DNA of 64,000 nt from JBCBKU01 sp038521345 (GCA_038521345.1 JBCBKU010000001.1:124001-188000), one strand, 5' to 3'; positions 9,245-18,673 are shown, counted from the stretch's first letter. Numbers and translations are program-made. Notes: generated from the sequence alone by a model not told the origin.

Positions 9245-10188
9245 GACGCTCCGCCCCGCGCCCTTGGATGGGCGCGTTCGTACACGTCCATCAGTTGCAC
9301 GGCATCGACTCCCGTATAGGCCTCGGTCGTCGACAAAGACGCGTGCCCGAGTAGATCCTGGATCGCCCGCAGGTCTCCGCCGGATGCGAGAAGATGGGTT
9401 GCAAAGCTGTGCCGCAGGGCATGGGGCGTCGCGCTGCTGGGCAATCCCAGATCTACCCGAACCCGTGCCATCACCTTTTGCATCTGGCGCGCGCCAAGCG
9501 CTCCGCCGCGGACACCCCGAAAAAGCGGCTCCCCGGGTTCGGTCGACCATGGCGAAAGGCGCAGGTATTCCGTCACCGCGTCCCGCGCCACAGGCAGCAA
9601 GGGCACGATTCTCTCCTTGCCGCCCTTGCCGCGGATCCGGAGGGTTTCTCCAAGAGGCAGGTCTGATCCGGACAAACCAAGCGCCTCAGAGATCCGAAGG
9701 CCCGAACCGTAAAGTAACGTGATCACGGCAACGTCCCGCGCGGCTACCCAAGGTTCCGTTGCCTGAAGCTCTGTGCGGTCGATCACCTGCGCGGCCGCAG
9801 CCACATCAAGTGGACGCGGCAGTTTTCGCGTGTAGGAGGGGCTCTTCACTGCCAGTGCAGCAGTTACATCGATCCCGTCACGGTGCGAGATCCAGCGCAG
9901 AAAGCCGCGAACAGCCGAAAGTGACCGGGCCAGCGAGCGGGATCCGGCGCCGCGGGCGCGTTCCGAGGCCATCCATGCCCGCATGTCAGATGTGGTGAGC
10001 GATCCGAGCCGACCTGGCGTAACAGCGGTACCAGAGTGCCCGGTCAGAAACCCAAGGAACCCCGCCACATCCCGGCTATAGGCCTCGACAGTGGCGCGCG
10101 CGGTTGTCGCTGCAAGATGGGTACGCCATTCGGCCAAAAGAGCACTCGAAACGGGCGGCAGCCGTGTGTCGCCGCCCGGGTCTGTCAC
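9241..10188 (-). CDS. xerC: tyrosine recombinase XerC
   Basis: Site-specific recombinase that, with XerD, resolves chromosome dimers at dif. The 315-residue protein has an N-terminal SAM-like core-binding domain (about 15-105) and a C-terminal catalytic domain. The full active-site set is visible: R165 (SGLRISEAL), K188 (IRGKGGKE), H256 and R259 (PHALRHSFATHLL), H282 (LLGHASLS) and Y291 (TEAYTGVD). XerC rather than XerD is chosen because it sits directly behind a DUF484 gene, with a 4-base overlap at 10185-10188, a neighbourhood seen in many proteobacteria. Confidence 0.92.
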   Translation of the reverse strand: MTDPGGDTRLPPVSSALLAEWRTHLAATTARATVEAYSRDVAGFLGFLTGHSGTAVTPGRLGSLTTSDMRAWMASERARGAGSRSLARSLSAVRGFLRWISHRDGIDVTAALAVKSPSYTRKLPRPLDVAAAAQVIDRTELQATEPWVAARDVAVITLLYGSGLRISEALGLSGSDLPLGETLRIRGKGGKERIVPLLPVARDAVTEYLRLSPWSTEPGEPLFRGVRGGALGARQMQKVMARVRVDLGLPSSATPHALRHSFATHLLASGGDLRAIQDLLGHASLSTTEAYTGVDAVQLMDVYERAHPRARGGAS

Positions 10189-10901
10189 GCCAGCCAGCGG
10201 CGCATCGAGCGCTCAAAAACCCCGGCAAAAAAGGCGAGCAGATCGGCGCCTTGAGCCGGCGCAAAGTGATGAGGATCTTCGCTGCCGAGTGCCAGCATGC
10301 CGATCTGGCGATCCGGTCCGAAATCGAGCTTCAGGCAGGCTTCGGACCGGATCCAGTCGCCGCCGTCGCCGTAAATGCCGCCCGCGTCCCCTTGGACCTG
10401 CCGAAGGGTGACTTGGCGTACGGGGACCTGCCGACCGCCGGTCAGGTATCCGTGGATGAATCCGGTGCCCGTGACCATCAGCACGTCTCCGACCCGAGCA
10501 AGCGCCGGATCATCGCCGCCTTCACCGCTTTCTAGCAGCAGCCGCACTGCGTCCACGCGCATGATATCAGCCACTTCCCCGCCGAGATCGCTCAGGAAAT
10601 CTTCGAAGTCGATCGGGTCGAGCATACGAAGGATTGCCCGGTGGATCTGATTGGTGCCGGCGAGGTTCTCGTAGGCGGCGGCAATGACGCTGCGATGCGT
10701 GTCTTCGAGTCGGGCGAGCCTCGTCTCAAGCCGCTCCATCGCCACACCGCGCAAATCAACGATGTTGCCGCCCAATGCGTTCTCGTTGGACGTGATCAGT
10801 GCCCGCATCACATCGGGATCGTCGAGGACAAGTTCGGGTTCCCTAAGGATCATTTCGCGCAAGCTTATTGTCTCGGTCGCATTCGACGTCAAAACGGTCA
10901 T
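10185..10901 (-). CDS. DUF484 family protein
   Basis: A 238-residue protein of the DUF484 family, which is GAF-like and has no settled function. Its N-terminal part matches the family opening (LREMILREPELVLDDPDVM, then RGVAMERLETRLARLE). The C-terminal half reads like a GAF sensor domain ending in IGMLALGSEDPHHFAPAQG. The start is ATG 10901, preceded on the minus strand by a GGAAGGA ribosome site; an in-frame extension to 10952 is rejected. It overlaps xerC by 4 bases, so the two are co-translated. Conservation of the pair hints at a role near chromosome segregation, but this is unproven. Confidence 0.85.
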   Translation of the reverse strand: MTVLTSNATETISLREMILREPELVLDDPDVMRALITSNENALGGNIVDLRGVAMERLETRLARLEDTHRSVIAAAYENLAGTNQIHRAILRMLDPIDFEDFLSDLGGEVADIMRVDAVRLLLESGEGGDDPALARVGDVLMVTGTGFIHGYLTGGRQVPVRQVTLRQVQGDAGGIYGDGGDWIRSEACLKLDFGPDRQIGMLALGSEDPHHFAPAQGADLLAFFAGVFERSMRRWLA

Positions 10902-11035
10902 GGCAGCAGCATTCCTTCCCCGTGTCCCTTCCCCAAGGGAACGCGCGCCCATTACGCCTTAACCAAGGGGCGCATCTCAAGAAAATTGTCCACAGGGACG
11001 CACGGAGCGTGCAGACCGCGGCGATTGGGTCACGG

Positions 11036-11689
11036 TCAGAGGATCGACTGGCCAGTCTTTTCCCAATCGGCCAAAAACGCCGCCAAACCCTTGTCGGTTA
11101 AGGGATGCGCGGCCATCTTGCGGATCACATCAGGCGGCGCAGTCGCGACATCGGCTCCGATCTTGGCAGCGTCGGTCATGTGGTTGACGGTCCTTATGGA
11201 GGCCGCAAGAATCTCAGTTCGAAAGTCGAAATTGTCGTAGATCTCACGAATGTCGGCGATCAGGTCCATGCCGTCGAGATTGATGTCGTCCAAGCGTCCG
11301 ATGAAGGGCGAGATGAACGTCGCGCCGGCTTTGGCGGCAAGCAGAGCCTGATTGGCCGAGAAGCACAAGGTCACGTTTACCATCCGACCTTCGTCGGACA
11401 AAACCTTGCAGGCCTTGAGCCCATCCCATGTCAGCGGGACCTTGATGGTGATGTTCTCGGCGATCTTGGCAAGCTCGCGTCCCTCGGCGATCATACCCTC
11501 GGCACTGGTGTCCACGGTTTCGGCAGACACCGGACCGTCTACCATCTCGCAGATTTCTGCAGTGACCTCTTTGATATCGCGGCCAGATTTCATGATCAGC
11601 GAAGGGTTCGTTGTGACCCCATCGACCATCCCGAGCTCGTTCAACTCACGGATCGCGTCGGTGTCGGCGGTATCGACGAAGAATTTCAT
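11036..11689 (-). CDS. fsa: fructose-6-phosphate aldolase / small transaldolase
   Basis: A 217-residue TIM-barrel enzyme of the FSA/TalC subfamily, which cleaves or transfers dihydroxyacetone units between sugar phosphates. The N-terminus is typical (MKFFVDTADTDAIRELN, then GVTTNPSLI), and the Schiff-base lysine is K83 in the motif NITIKVPLTWDG. The length fits the small decameric class rather than the roughly 315-residue classical transaldolase. Aldolase and transaldolase activities cannot be separated by eye. It is divergent from the LysE-type gene; the 90 bases 11690-11779 must hold both promoters. Confidence 0.9.
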   Translation of the reverse strand: MKFFVDTADTDAIRELNELGMVDGVTTNPSLIMKSGRDIKEVTAEICEMVDGPVSAETVDTSAEGMIAEGRELAKIAENITIKVPLTWDGLKACKVLSDEGRMVNVTLCFSANQALLAAKAGATFISPFIGRLDDINLDGMDLIADIREIYDNFDFRTEILAASIRTVNHMTDAAKIGADVATAPPDVIRKMAAHPLTDKGLAAFLADWEKTGQSIL

Positions 11690-11779
11690 GGGGGCCCCAC
11701 TGGCGAACGGTTAGGATTTGCGGCACTGATAGCCCATACGGACACAGAGCCGAAACCCCATTTCCGAAAGAGGTTTGCC

Positions 11780-12415
11780 ATGGACCCGTCGATTTGGATT
11801 GCGTATCTCGCGGCGTCTACTGCTTTGCTCCTAATCCCTGGCCCAACAGTGATGTTGGTGCTTGCCTATGCCCTTGGACAAGGGCGGCGCGTGGCCGTTC
11901 CAACGGCATTCGGCGTTGCGGCCGGTGATCTGGCGGCCATGTCGGCGTCGCTGCTTGGTCTGGGTGTTCTCGTCGCGACATCGGCGGCGGCCTTTGTCCT
12001 TCTGAAATGGGCGGGGGCGGTCTACCTCATCTATCTCGGCGTGCGAATGATCCGGAGCGCCGGCGGCGCGACCCCATCGTCACCGGATGCGCCGGGCGCC
12101 GCGATGAGCCGCCGCTCGGCATTCATGAACGCGGCAACCGTCACTGCGCTCAATCCCAAGTCGATCGCGTTCTTCATCGCCTTTGTGCCGCAGTTCATCG
12201 ACCCCGCACGGGCCTTCGCACCGCAAGCTGCAATCCTGATCGGAACGTTTGTTGGGCTGGCGATGATCAATGCTCTTGCGTACGCGATGATCGCCGATCG
12301 TATGCGCCTCGCCATCCGTCGCCCCGCCGTTTTGCGGTGGCTCACCCGCATCGGCGGCACCACGTTGATCGGGATGGGGATCGCGACGGCGATGCTGCGC
12401 CGAAGCGCTGCGTGA
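11780..12415 (+). CDS. LysE/RhtB family amino-acid exporter
   Basis: A 211-residue inner-membrane protein of the LysE/RhtB export family, with about six hydrophobic segments. The family N-terminus (TALLLIPGPTVMLVLAYALGQG) and the mid-protein block (ALNPKSIAFFIAFVPQFIDP) are both present. The substrate is probably an amino acid such as a homoserine/threonine-type compound, but it cannot be assigned. The ATG at 11780 begins the conserved region, and the long open frame upstream to 11105 is antisense to fsa. It overlaps priA by 4 bases (GTGA), so priA is coupled to it. Confidence 0.85.
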   Translation: MDPSIWIAYLAASTALLLIPGPTVMLVLAYALGQGRRVAVPTAFGVAAGDLAAMSASLLGLGVLVATSAAAFVLLKWAGAVYLIYLGVRMIRSAGGATPSSPDAPGAAMSRRSAFMNAATVTALNPKSIAFFIAFVPQFIDPARAFAPQAAILIGTFVGLAMINALAYAMIADRMRLAIRRPAVLRWLTRIGGTTLIGMGIATAMLRRSAA

Positions 12416-14601
12416 TCCGCCAGTACGATGAAGGCGACCTGGTCGCGGTTCTAACAACGCAGCCGCTTGACCGCACGCTGGACTACAAGGCGCCGGAAGG
12501 TGGGTGCATGACAGGAGCCTTTGTCGAGGTGCCCTTGGGTCCGCGAAAGGTCATGGGCGTGGTTTGGGGCGATGGCGCGGGTGACTTTGATCGCACTAAG
12601 GTCCGTTCGATCATCCGTGTTCTGGACACCGCACCTATGCGGGACGAGATGCGGACCTTCCTTGTTCGTGCGGCCGAATACACTCTGACACCCCTGCCGG
12701 CGATGTTGCGGTTGGCGACGCGATCGCCGGGGCTCGGTGATCCACCTTCGATGCGGGTCGTATATCGGCGCGGCACGGGCCGGCCCGATCGGATGACACC
12801 CGCCCGGCAAAAGGTGCTGGCGATATTGGATGAATTTGGCGGGTTGGCCTTCACGCTTGGTGAATTGGCGGAGGCGGCGGGGGTCTCGACCTCGGTCGTC
12901 AAAGGATTGGTCGCTTCGGGTGCAGTGCGAGAAGAGCAATCGCCGCGAGATCTTCCGTTTCCGCCGCTTGATTCCGGCATTCCGGGCAAGTCCCTGACCG
13001 AGGATCAGGCATCGGCCGCATCAACCTTGACGGAATCGATGCGTGCGGGGGGATATGGCACCACATTGCTGAAAGGTGTCACAGGCTCAGGGAAGACCGA
13101 AGTTTATCTGGAGACGGTGGCTGCCTGTCTGTCGCTCGGGCAACAGGCGCTGGTTTTGCTCCCGGAGATTGCGCTGACCAGCGAGTTTCTGACACGGGTC
13201 GAGGCCCGGTTCGGAGCACGGCCTGCAGAGTGGCACTCGGGCGTAACAATGACCGAACGCCGTCGCGTGTGGAAGATGGTGGGCGAAGGAGGCGCCCAAC
13301 TGGTGGTCGGCGCACGGTCCGCATTGTTTCTTCCGTTTCGTGAGCTTGGGCTCATTGTCGTGGATGAAGAGCATGACACAGCCTACAAACAGGAAGACGG
13401 TGTTCTGTACCATGCGCGCGACATGGCGGTTCTGCGCGCGTCCATCTGCGGCGCGCAAGTCGTCTTGGCGTCGGCAACTCCATCGCTTGAAAGCTGGGCC
13501 AATGCCGAGGCGGGCAAGTACACAAGGCTTGAACTCAAAAGCCGGTTCGGGCCGTCGGTTCTGCCCGGCATGCAGTCCATCGATATGCGCAGCGAAGAAT
13601 TGCCGTCGAACCGCTGGATCTCTCCCGCATTGGCGGGCGCCGTCGCATCGCGCATAGAGGCGGGCGAGCAGGCGCTCTTATTCCTGAACCGCCGCGGTTA
13701 TGCGCCCGTCACGCTTTGCCGGGCCTGTGGGCATCAGATCGGTTGCCCGAACTGCGACGCCCGGATGGTCGAACACCGGTTCCTGAAACGTCTTGTCTGC
13801 CATCAATGCGGTGAAACCTTGCCGGTGCCGTCGGCTTGTCCTTCGTGCGGGGCCGAAGACCGGCTCGCTCCCGTAGGGCCTGGGGTCGAGCGGGTGTCCG
13901 AAGAAGCCGCGGCGCTTTTTCCCAACGCCAGGATCGCGGTGCTGTCCTCGGATCTCTTCGGTTCCGCACGCGCACTCAAGACCGAGATTGAGACGATCGC
14001 CGCGGGTGGCGCGGACATCGTGATTGGGACGCAACTGGTCGCCAAGGGGCACAACTTTCCTCTACTGACCCTGGTCGGTGTGATCGACGCTGATCTGTCG
14101 CTTCAGGGTTCGGATCTTCGGGCGGCGGAACGGACTTTTCAACTCATGCGTCAGGTTGCGGGCCGCGCCGGACGGGCCGAGCGCCCGGGTCAAGCCCTGC
14201 TTCAGACCTACCAACCGGATCATCCCGTCATCCAAGCCATCCTGTCCGGAGAAGAAGAGGAGTTCTGGGCTGCCGAAGCGGCTGCGCGAAAGGCCGCTCG
14301 CGTGCCTCCCTTCGGGCGGATGGCCGGGATCGTCCTTTCATCGCCTGACGTGCAAGAAGTGTTCGACTTTGGCCAAGCCTTGGCCCGAAACGACCAGCCG
14401 CTGCGTCGGATCGGTGCCGAGGTCTTCGGACCGGCGCCGGCTCCTATCGCGCGGATCCGAGGACGCCACAGGGTGCGGTTGCTCGTCAAGGCCGAGAAGG
14501 GAGCGCCACTGCAGCCGGCGATTGCTGCCTGGTTGGCATCGGTCAAGATGAGCCCCAACGTGCGCCTTGCAGTCGACATAGATCCGCAGAGTTTTTACTG
14601 A
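12412..14601 (+). CDS. priA: primosomal protein N' (replication restart helicase PriA)
   Basis: PriA reloads the replisome at stalled or recombined forks. The 729-residue product has an N-terminal DNA-binding region (RTLDYKAP, GAFVEVPLGPRKVMGVVW), Walker A GVTGSGKTE at about 222-230, and a DEEH box at 318-321. A zinc-binding insert with paired cysteines at about 436-480 (CRACGHQIGCPNC, CHQCGE, CPSCG) splits the helicase lobes, as is diagnostic for PriA. The start is GTG 12412, overlapping the exporter stop; it reads IRQYDEGDLVAVLTTQPLDR, a normal PriA opening. Confidence 0.95.
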   Translation: MIRQYDEGDLVAVLTTQPLDRTLDYKAPEGGCMTGAFVEVPLGPRKVMGVVWGDGAGDFDRTKVRSIIRVLDTAPMRDEMRTFLVRAAEYTLTPLPAMLRLATRSPGLGDPPSMRVVYRRGTGRPDRMTPARQKVLAILDEFGGLAFTLGELAEAAGVSTSVVKGLVASGAVREEQSPRDLPFPPLDSGIPGKSLTEDQASAASTLTESMRAGGYGTTLLKGVTGSGKTEVYLETVAACLSLGQQALVLLPEIALTSEFLTRVEARFGARPAEWHSGVTMTERRRVWKMVGEGGAQLVVGARSALFLPFRELGLIVVDEEHDTAYKQEDGVLYHARDMAVLRASICGAQVVLASATPSLESWANAEAGKYTRLELKSRFGPSVLPGMQSIDMRSEELPSNRWISPALAGAVASRIEAGEQALLFLNRRGYAPVTLCRACGHQIGCPNCDARMVEHRFLKRLVCHQCGETLPVPSACPSCGAEDRLAPVGPGVERVSEEAAALFPNARIAVLSSDLFGSARALKTEIETIAAGGADIVIGTQLVAKGHNFPLLTLVGVIDADLSLQGSDLRAAERTFQLMRQVAGRAGRAERPGQALLQTYQPDHPVIQAILSGEEEEFWAAEAAARKAARVPPFGRMAGIVLSSPDVQEVFDFGQALARNDQPLRRIGAEVFGPAPAPIARIRGRHRVRLLVKAEKGAPLQPAIAAWLASVKMSPNVRLAVDIDPQSFY

Positions 14602-14676
14602 TCTGGCGCGCGTTTGCACAGGCCCTATTGTCGGGCACACCTTTTCACCGACTGGCAAGGGCCGTAATGCACCCTC

Positions 14677-15906
14677 ATGCGGACACTCCCCCTTTCAGAA
14701 GCGCGGACCTTGCCATTCTGGCGCCGGCCGGTGGCCCTTTTGGTTCTGATGGCGGCGGCACAGCCGCTCTCATTCGCAACATGGTCGGCGCTTTTGAACA
14801 ACTTCGTCATCGAGCAGGCAGCCTTCACAGGCGTAGAAATCGGCTGGTTGCATACGGTACGCGAAATCCCCGGGTTTCTTGCGGTCGGCGTGATCGCCAT
14901 CATCCTTTTTGTACGCGAGCAGGTGCTCGCCCTCATTTCTCTTGCGCTGTTGGGCGTGGCAACCGCGGTCACGGCGATGTTCCCCTCGCTGGCGGGGATC
15001 CTGATTGTAACCATGCTGTCATCACTCGGGTTCCACTACTTTGAAACGGTCAATCAATCGCTTCAACTGCAATGGATAGACAAGGTCCGAGCTCCCAAGG
15101 TCATCGGCTGGCTTGTCGCCGTGGGTTCGGGTGCATCTCTTGTCGCCTATGGCATCTTGGTCGTGACCTGGAAGACCTTTGATCTGAGCTATGGGTTCGT
15201 CTACGTCACGGCCGGCGGTTTGACGCTTATAATCGTGCTTTTTTGCGTACTGGCCTTCCGCCAGTTCGAGGCTCCTAATCTTCAGACCAAGCGGCTGATC
15301 CTACGACGGCGCTATTGGCTATACTACGCATTGCAGTTCGTATCCGGCGCGCGTCGGCAGATCTTCGTGGTGTTTGCGGCGTTCATGATGGTGGAACGCT
15401 TCGGGTTTGAAGTGCACGAGGTTACGGCACTCTTTCTCATCAATTACCTCGTCAACATGGTCGCAGCACCGTTGATGGGGCGCGCCGTGGCCCACTTTGG
15501 CGAACGCAATGCTCTGGTGTTTGAGTATGTCGGCCTGATCGCTGTGTTTCTCGCCTACGGCGGGGTCTACTGGCTTGGATGGGGCGTGGCCGTTGCGGCC
15601 ACACTCTATGTTCTGGATCACCTCTTTTTCGCGCTTGCATTTGCCATGAAGACCTACTTCCAGAAGATCGCCGATCCTGGAGACATTGCTCCAACGGCGG
15701 CAGTGGCCTTCACAATCAACCACATTGCGGCGATTCTCTTGCCAGCAGCCCTTGGATATCTCTGGGTCACGTCGCCGGGGGGGGTGTTTCTCCTCGCGGC
15801 CGGCATGGCAGCTGTTTCGCTCTGCCTTGCACTCTTGGTCCCCCGCCATCCGGAACCAGGTTACGAAACCGTCCTGTCGCGTCCGATTGCGGCCCCGGCG
15901 GAGTAG
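14677..15906 (+). CDS. MFS transporter
   Basis: A 409-residue protein with about 12 hydrophobic segments, typical of the major facilitator superfamily. Examples are PVALLVLMAAAQPLSFA near the N-terminus, SLALLGVATAVTAMFPSLAG and LLPAALGYLWVTSPGGVFLL near the end. I do not recognise a substrate-specific signature. The start at 14677 precedes the first membrane segment by about 15 residues. It stands alone, 75 bases after priA and 55 bases before msrA. Confidence 0.8.
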   Translation: MRTLPLSEARTLPFWRRPVALLVLMAAAQPLSFATWSALLNNFVIEQAAFTGVEIGWLHTVREIPGFLAVGVIAIILFVREQVLALISLALLGVATAVTAMFPSLAGILIVTMLSSLGFHYFETVNQSLQLQWIDKVRAPKVIGWLVAVGSGASLVAYGILVVTWKTFDLSYGFVYVTAGGLTLIIVLFCVLAFRQFEAPNLQTKRLILRRRYWLYYALQFVSGARRQIFVVFAAFMMVERFGFEVHEVTALFLINYLVNMVAAPLMGRAVAHFGERNALVFEYVGLIAVFLAYGGVYWLGWGVAVAATLYVLDHLFFALAFAMKTYFQKIADPGDIAPTAAVAFTINHIAAILLPAALGYLWVTSPGGVFLLAAGMAAVSLCLALLVPRHPEPGYETVLSRPIAAPAE

Positions 15907-15961
15907 CGTGAAGCGCGCGACGCGCCTATATGAGCGGGGACTATCGAATGGAGGCGCCCAA

Positions 15962-16612
15962 ATGTTCTCATTCATGTCCAGACCGGTTGAGCTTCCAAAG
16001 CCGGAGGACACCCTTCCGGGCCGGGCAAAGCCAATACCGACCGCAGAAACGCACTTCGTTTCCGGTCGACCCCTGACGGCCGAGATCCCGGAATTCATGG
16101 AAGAGGCCATGTTTGGGATGGGATGTTTCTGGGGCGCTGAGCGAGTGTTCTGGACGGTGCCCGGTGTCTGGCTGACCATGGTCGGTTATGCCGGTGGACA
16201 CACACCGAATGCCACCTACGAAGAGGTCTGTTCCGGTCGGACCGGCCACAACGAGGTTGTCCGGGTTATCTACAGTTCGGACGAAGTCAGCTTTGACGAA
16301 CTGCTGAAGGTCTTCTGGGAAGGTCACGACCCGACCCAGGGAATGCGCCAGGGCAATGATCGCGGCACCCAGTACAGGTCCGGGATCTACACCTATTCGG
16401 AAGCCCAGGAAGCTGCGGCTTTGCGCTCGAAAGAAACGTTCCAAGCGCACCTTGAGGCGGCAAAGTACGGGAAGATTACGACAGAGATCGTTGGCGCGCC
16501 GACGTTCTACTTCGCCGAGGACTTTCATCAGCAATACCTCGCCAAAAACCCGAACGGGTATTGCGGACTTGGCGGGACAGGGGTGAGCTGTCCTGTGGGA
16601 ACTGCTGCATAA
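15962..16612 (+). CDS. msrA: peptide methionine-(S)-S-oxide reductase MsrA
   Basis: Repairs oxidised methionine in proteins. The 216-residue product carries the catalytic Cys C55 in GMGCFWGAE, the family blocks VGYAGG and YRSGIYTYSEAQ, and two C-terminal cysteines (C201 and C210) that can serve as resolving residues for thioredoxin recycling. The start at 15962 follows a GGAGGCGCCC ribosome site. The upstream in-frame extension overlaps the MFS gene and has no family similarity. The N-terminal 45 residues before the catalytic region are typical of the longer MsrA class. Confidence 0.95.
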   Translation: MFSFMSRPVELPKPEDTLPGRAKPIPTAETHFVSGRPLTAEIPEFMEEAMFGMGCFWGAERVFWTVPGVWLTMVGYAGGHTPNATYEEVCSGRTGHNEVVRVIYSSDEVSFDELLKVFWEGHDPTQGMRQGNDRGTQYRSGIYTYSEAQEAAALRSKETFQAHLEAAKYGKITTEIVGAPTFYFAEDFHQQYLAKNPNGYCGLGGTGVSCPVGTAA

Positions 16613-16625
16613 GTGAGGAGGGAAG

Positions 16626-17186
16626 GTGGACAGGCGAATCCATATCACCGGTGCGTCTGGCTCGGGTGTGTCGACTCTCGGACGTGCCCTTGCCGGTGAA
16701 TTGGCCAGTCAGGCCTTTGACACTGACGATTTCTACTGGGTCCCTACAGATCCACCATTCACTGAAAAACGGCTTGTAGCCGAGCGCATCGCGCTGATGG
16801 AGCAGGTATTTCTGCCCCGCGGCGACTGGATCCTGTCGGGCTCGCTTCATACGTGGGGCGGCCCGATCATGGAAAGGGTAACACACGTGATCTTTCTGAC
16901 CCTACCTGCATCCGCGCGTCTCGCTCGGTTGCGGGCCCGGGAGCGCACGCGCTACGGGGCCCGGATTGCTCCGGGCGGCGACCGAGCCGAGTCGTTCCGC
17001 GCGTTTCTTGATTGGGCAATGTCCTATGACGAAGGCGATGAAGGCCCCAGCCGAAGGCGCGAAGCCCATGAGGCCTGGCTGGAAACGCTGGTTTGCCCGG
17101 TGATCCGCCTGACCGCTGACGTCGAACCAGATGCGTTGGTGACCCAAGCACTGACCGCTCTTGACGAGGTCGACCACGCAGCATAG
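16626..17186 (+). CDS. P-loop kinase-like protein with altered Walker A
   Basis: A 186-residue protein resembling small adenylate-kinase-like P-loop proteins. The nucleotide loop at 9-17 reads GASGSGVST, so the Walker A lysine is replaced by Val15. A second conserved block (FDTDDFYWVPTDPPFTEKR) looks like a nucleotide-acceptor or lid segment, and RARERTRYGARI at about 99-110 supplies arginines. It starts at GTG 16626 after a strong GAGGAGGGA ribosome site, 13 bases behind msrA. Family members I recall also lack this lysine, so this may be a subfamily trait rather than decay. The substrate is unknown. Confidence 0.65.
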   Translation: MDRRIHITGASGSGVSTLGRALAGELASQAFDTDDFYWVPTDPPFTEKRLVAERIALMEQVFLPRGDWILSGSLHTWGGPIMERVTHVIFLTLPASARLARLRARERTRYGARIAPGGDRAESFRAFLDWAMSYDEGDEGPSRRREAHEAWLETLVCPVIRLTADVEPDALVTQALTALDEVDHAA

Positions 17187-17196
17187 CCGCCGGGTG

Positions 17197-18072
17197 ATGA
17201 CGACCTACACGGCGCTTGCCACAATACCCCACCGCGAAAATGCCGAGGCCATGGGCACGGCGGCCGAAGCGCTGACGCCTGCCCCAACGGGTGTCGGGGT
17301 GTTCGAGATCGAGGACGGCTCTGGAAATTGGGAAGTCGGACTATTTTTTGTCGAGGCGCCCGATGCCGCTGGACTCGCGCTTTTGTCGGCCGCTTTCGGA
17401 TCATCCGATTTCGTCGTTTCTAAGCTTCCGGAAACCGACTGGGTAAGCCACGTGCGGCGCGAATTGTCACCTGTTCACGCGGGCCGTTTCGTGGTGCACG
17501 GCGCCCATGACGCCGATGCGCTGCCCGAAGGTGCGATCCCGCTCTTGATCGAAGCCTCCATGGCCTTCGGGACAGGTCATCACGGCACGACCCTTGGCTG
17601 CCTGCGCGCAATTGACCGGCTCGCGGGGATGACCCCTGTCCCGGAAAGCATCGCAGATATCGGATGCGGGACGGCGGTACTGGCGATCGCGGCGGCACGT
17701 GTCTGGTCTGCCCGCATCCTCGCAACCGATATTGACCCTGTGGCGATCGAAGTGGCTCAGGCCAACTTGGCGGCCAATGACCTTTCAGACCGGGTTGAAA
17801 CCGTGGTTGCCGCTGGCCTTGATCATCCGGTTCTGGCCGGTGCCGCTCCACTCGACCTTGTCTTTGCCAATATCCTCAAGGGACCGTTACTTGACCTTGC
17901 GGAACCCCTTGCCAGCATCATTCGTCCCGGTGGAACACTGATTCTGTCTGGATTGCTCAATGAACAAGCCTCTGAAGTGATTGAGGTTTATGCGCAAGCT
18001 GGCTTCAATACCCTACAGTCCGAAGCGATTGTCGACTGGACGACCTTAGAACTCCGGCGGATTTCAGCCTGA
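17197..18072 (+). CDS. prmA: ribosomal protein L11 methyltransferase
   Basis: PrmA methylates ribosomal protein L11 with S-adenosylmethionine. The 291-residue protein has the substrate-recognition N-terminal half and a C-terminal Rossmann methyltransferase. FGTGHHGTT lies at 124-132, SAM motif I (DIGCGTAVLAIAAA) at about 154-167, and the catalytic NILKGPL block around 222. The start ATG 17197 is chosen over the longer frame from 17161, which would run into the kinase gene. It follows that gene by 10 bases. Confidence 0.92.
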   Translation: MTTYTALATIPHRENAEAMGTAAEALTPAPTGVGVFEIEDGSGNWEVGLFFVEAPDAAGLALLSAAFGSSDFVVSKLPETDWVSHVRRELSPVHAGRFVVHGAHDADALPEGAIPLLIEASMAFGTGHHGTTLGCLRAIDRLAGMTPVPESIADIGCGTAVLAIAAARVWSARILATDIDPVAIEVAQANLAANDLSDRVETVVAAGLDHPVLAGAAPLDLVFANILKGPLLDLAEPLASIIRPGGTLILSGLLNEQASEVIEVYAQAGFNTLQSEAIVDWTTLELRRISA

Positions 18073-18175
18073 GGCTACGGGATGGCGCTGGAGCTTGGCA
18101 CGCGCCACATTTCCGCCGAAATTCGCACGAATGTTCGGTCCACCCACGTGTACGGGTGATGAAGGAGTTTGTGGT

Positions 18176-18520
18176 ATGCCTGATCAACAGCAACGCGCAT
18201 TCGAGCAGCGCATGCGCCGTATCGAGCGCTCGCAGCGCCGGTTGGCGGCTGGAAGTGTCGCGGCGATCTCCGAGGATGGCCTCATCATCGCAAAGCCGCG
18301 TCCAGTCCGTATGCGGTTTCCGTGGCGCGGACTCCTTGCGATCCTCGTAATCGTAGTCGGCTTCAAAGGCTTTCTTCACGCTCAGATGGGTCCCACCGCT
18401 TACGAGGCCGCCGTTGTTCAGCTTCAGCAAGGCAATGTCGGCGAGCAGATTGGCGCTTACATCCTTCTGCCGGACCCGGCCACGCTGTACCTCTCCAACT
18501 GGCTGACCGGCGGCGCATAA
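18176..18520 (+). CDS. small single-span membrane protein, unknown
   Basis: A 114-residue protein preceded by a GAAGGAG ribosome site 8 bases before the ATG. The N-terminal half is basic and Gln/Arg-rich (residues 3-45), then one membrane helix at about 52-68 (GLLAILVIVVGFKGFL), then a periplasmic tail of about 45 residues. I do not recognise a family. Codon use looks normal and the frame is clean, so it is probably a real gene. Its position between prmA and ruvC gives no functional hint. Confidence 0.7.
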   Translation: MPDQQQRAFEQRMRRIERSQRRLAAGSVAAISEDGLIIAKPRPVRMRFPWRGLLAILVIVVGFKGFLHAQMGPTAYEAAVVQLQQGNVGEQIGAYILLPDPATLYLSNWLTGGA

Positions 18521-18637
18521 ACCGCGCTTTGGGTTCCGAGATTGGCGTCGCGGCCGATGCCGCGGTGATCTTGAAGGTGTTCGTGTCACATTGATCGGAC
18601 ATGGTCAGGGATTGGCAGCTCTGCGCTTACCGTGATA

Positions 18638-18661
18638 CCTCTTCGGAAAGGCCGGAAGAGG
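18638..18661 (+). promoter_or_regulatory. hairpin overlapping the ruvC ribosome-site region
   Basis: An imperfect stem: CCTCTTC pairs with GAAGAGG, followed by a bulge and GG/CC, around a short AAAGG loop. The right arm contains the purine-rich AGAGG 12 bases before the ruvC ATG at 18674. It could mask the ribosome site or be chance. No SOS-type GTTC-N7-GTTC box is seen upstream of ruvC. Confidence 0.3.
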
Positions 18662-18673
18662 CAGAGCAGCGAC

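Noticed and set aside
11105..11779. Upstream extension of the LysE-type exporter by 225 codons
   Set aside because: It runs antisense through fsa and is not similar to anything; the exporter begins at 11780 with its typical first membrane segment.
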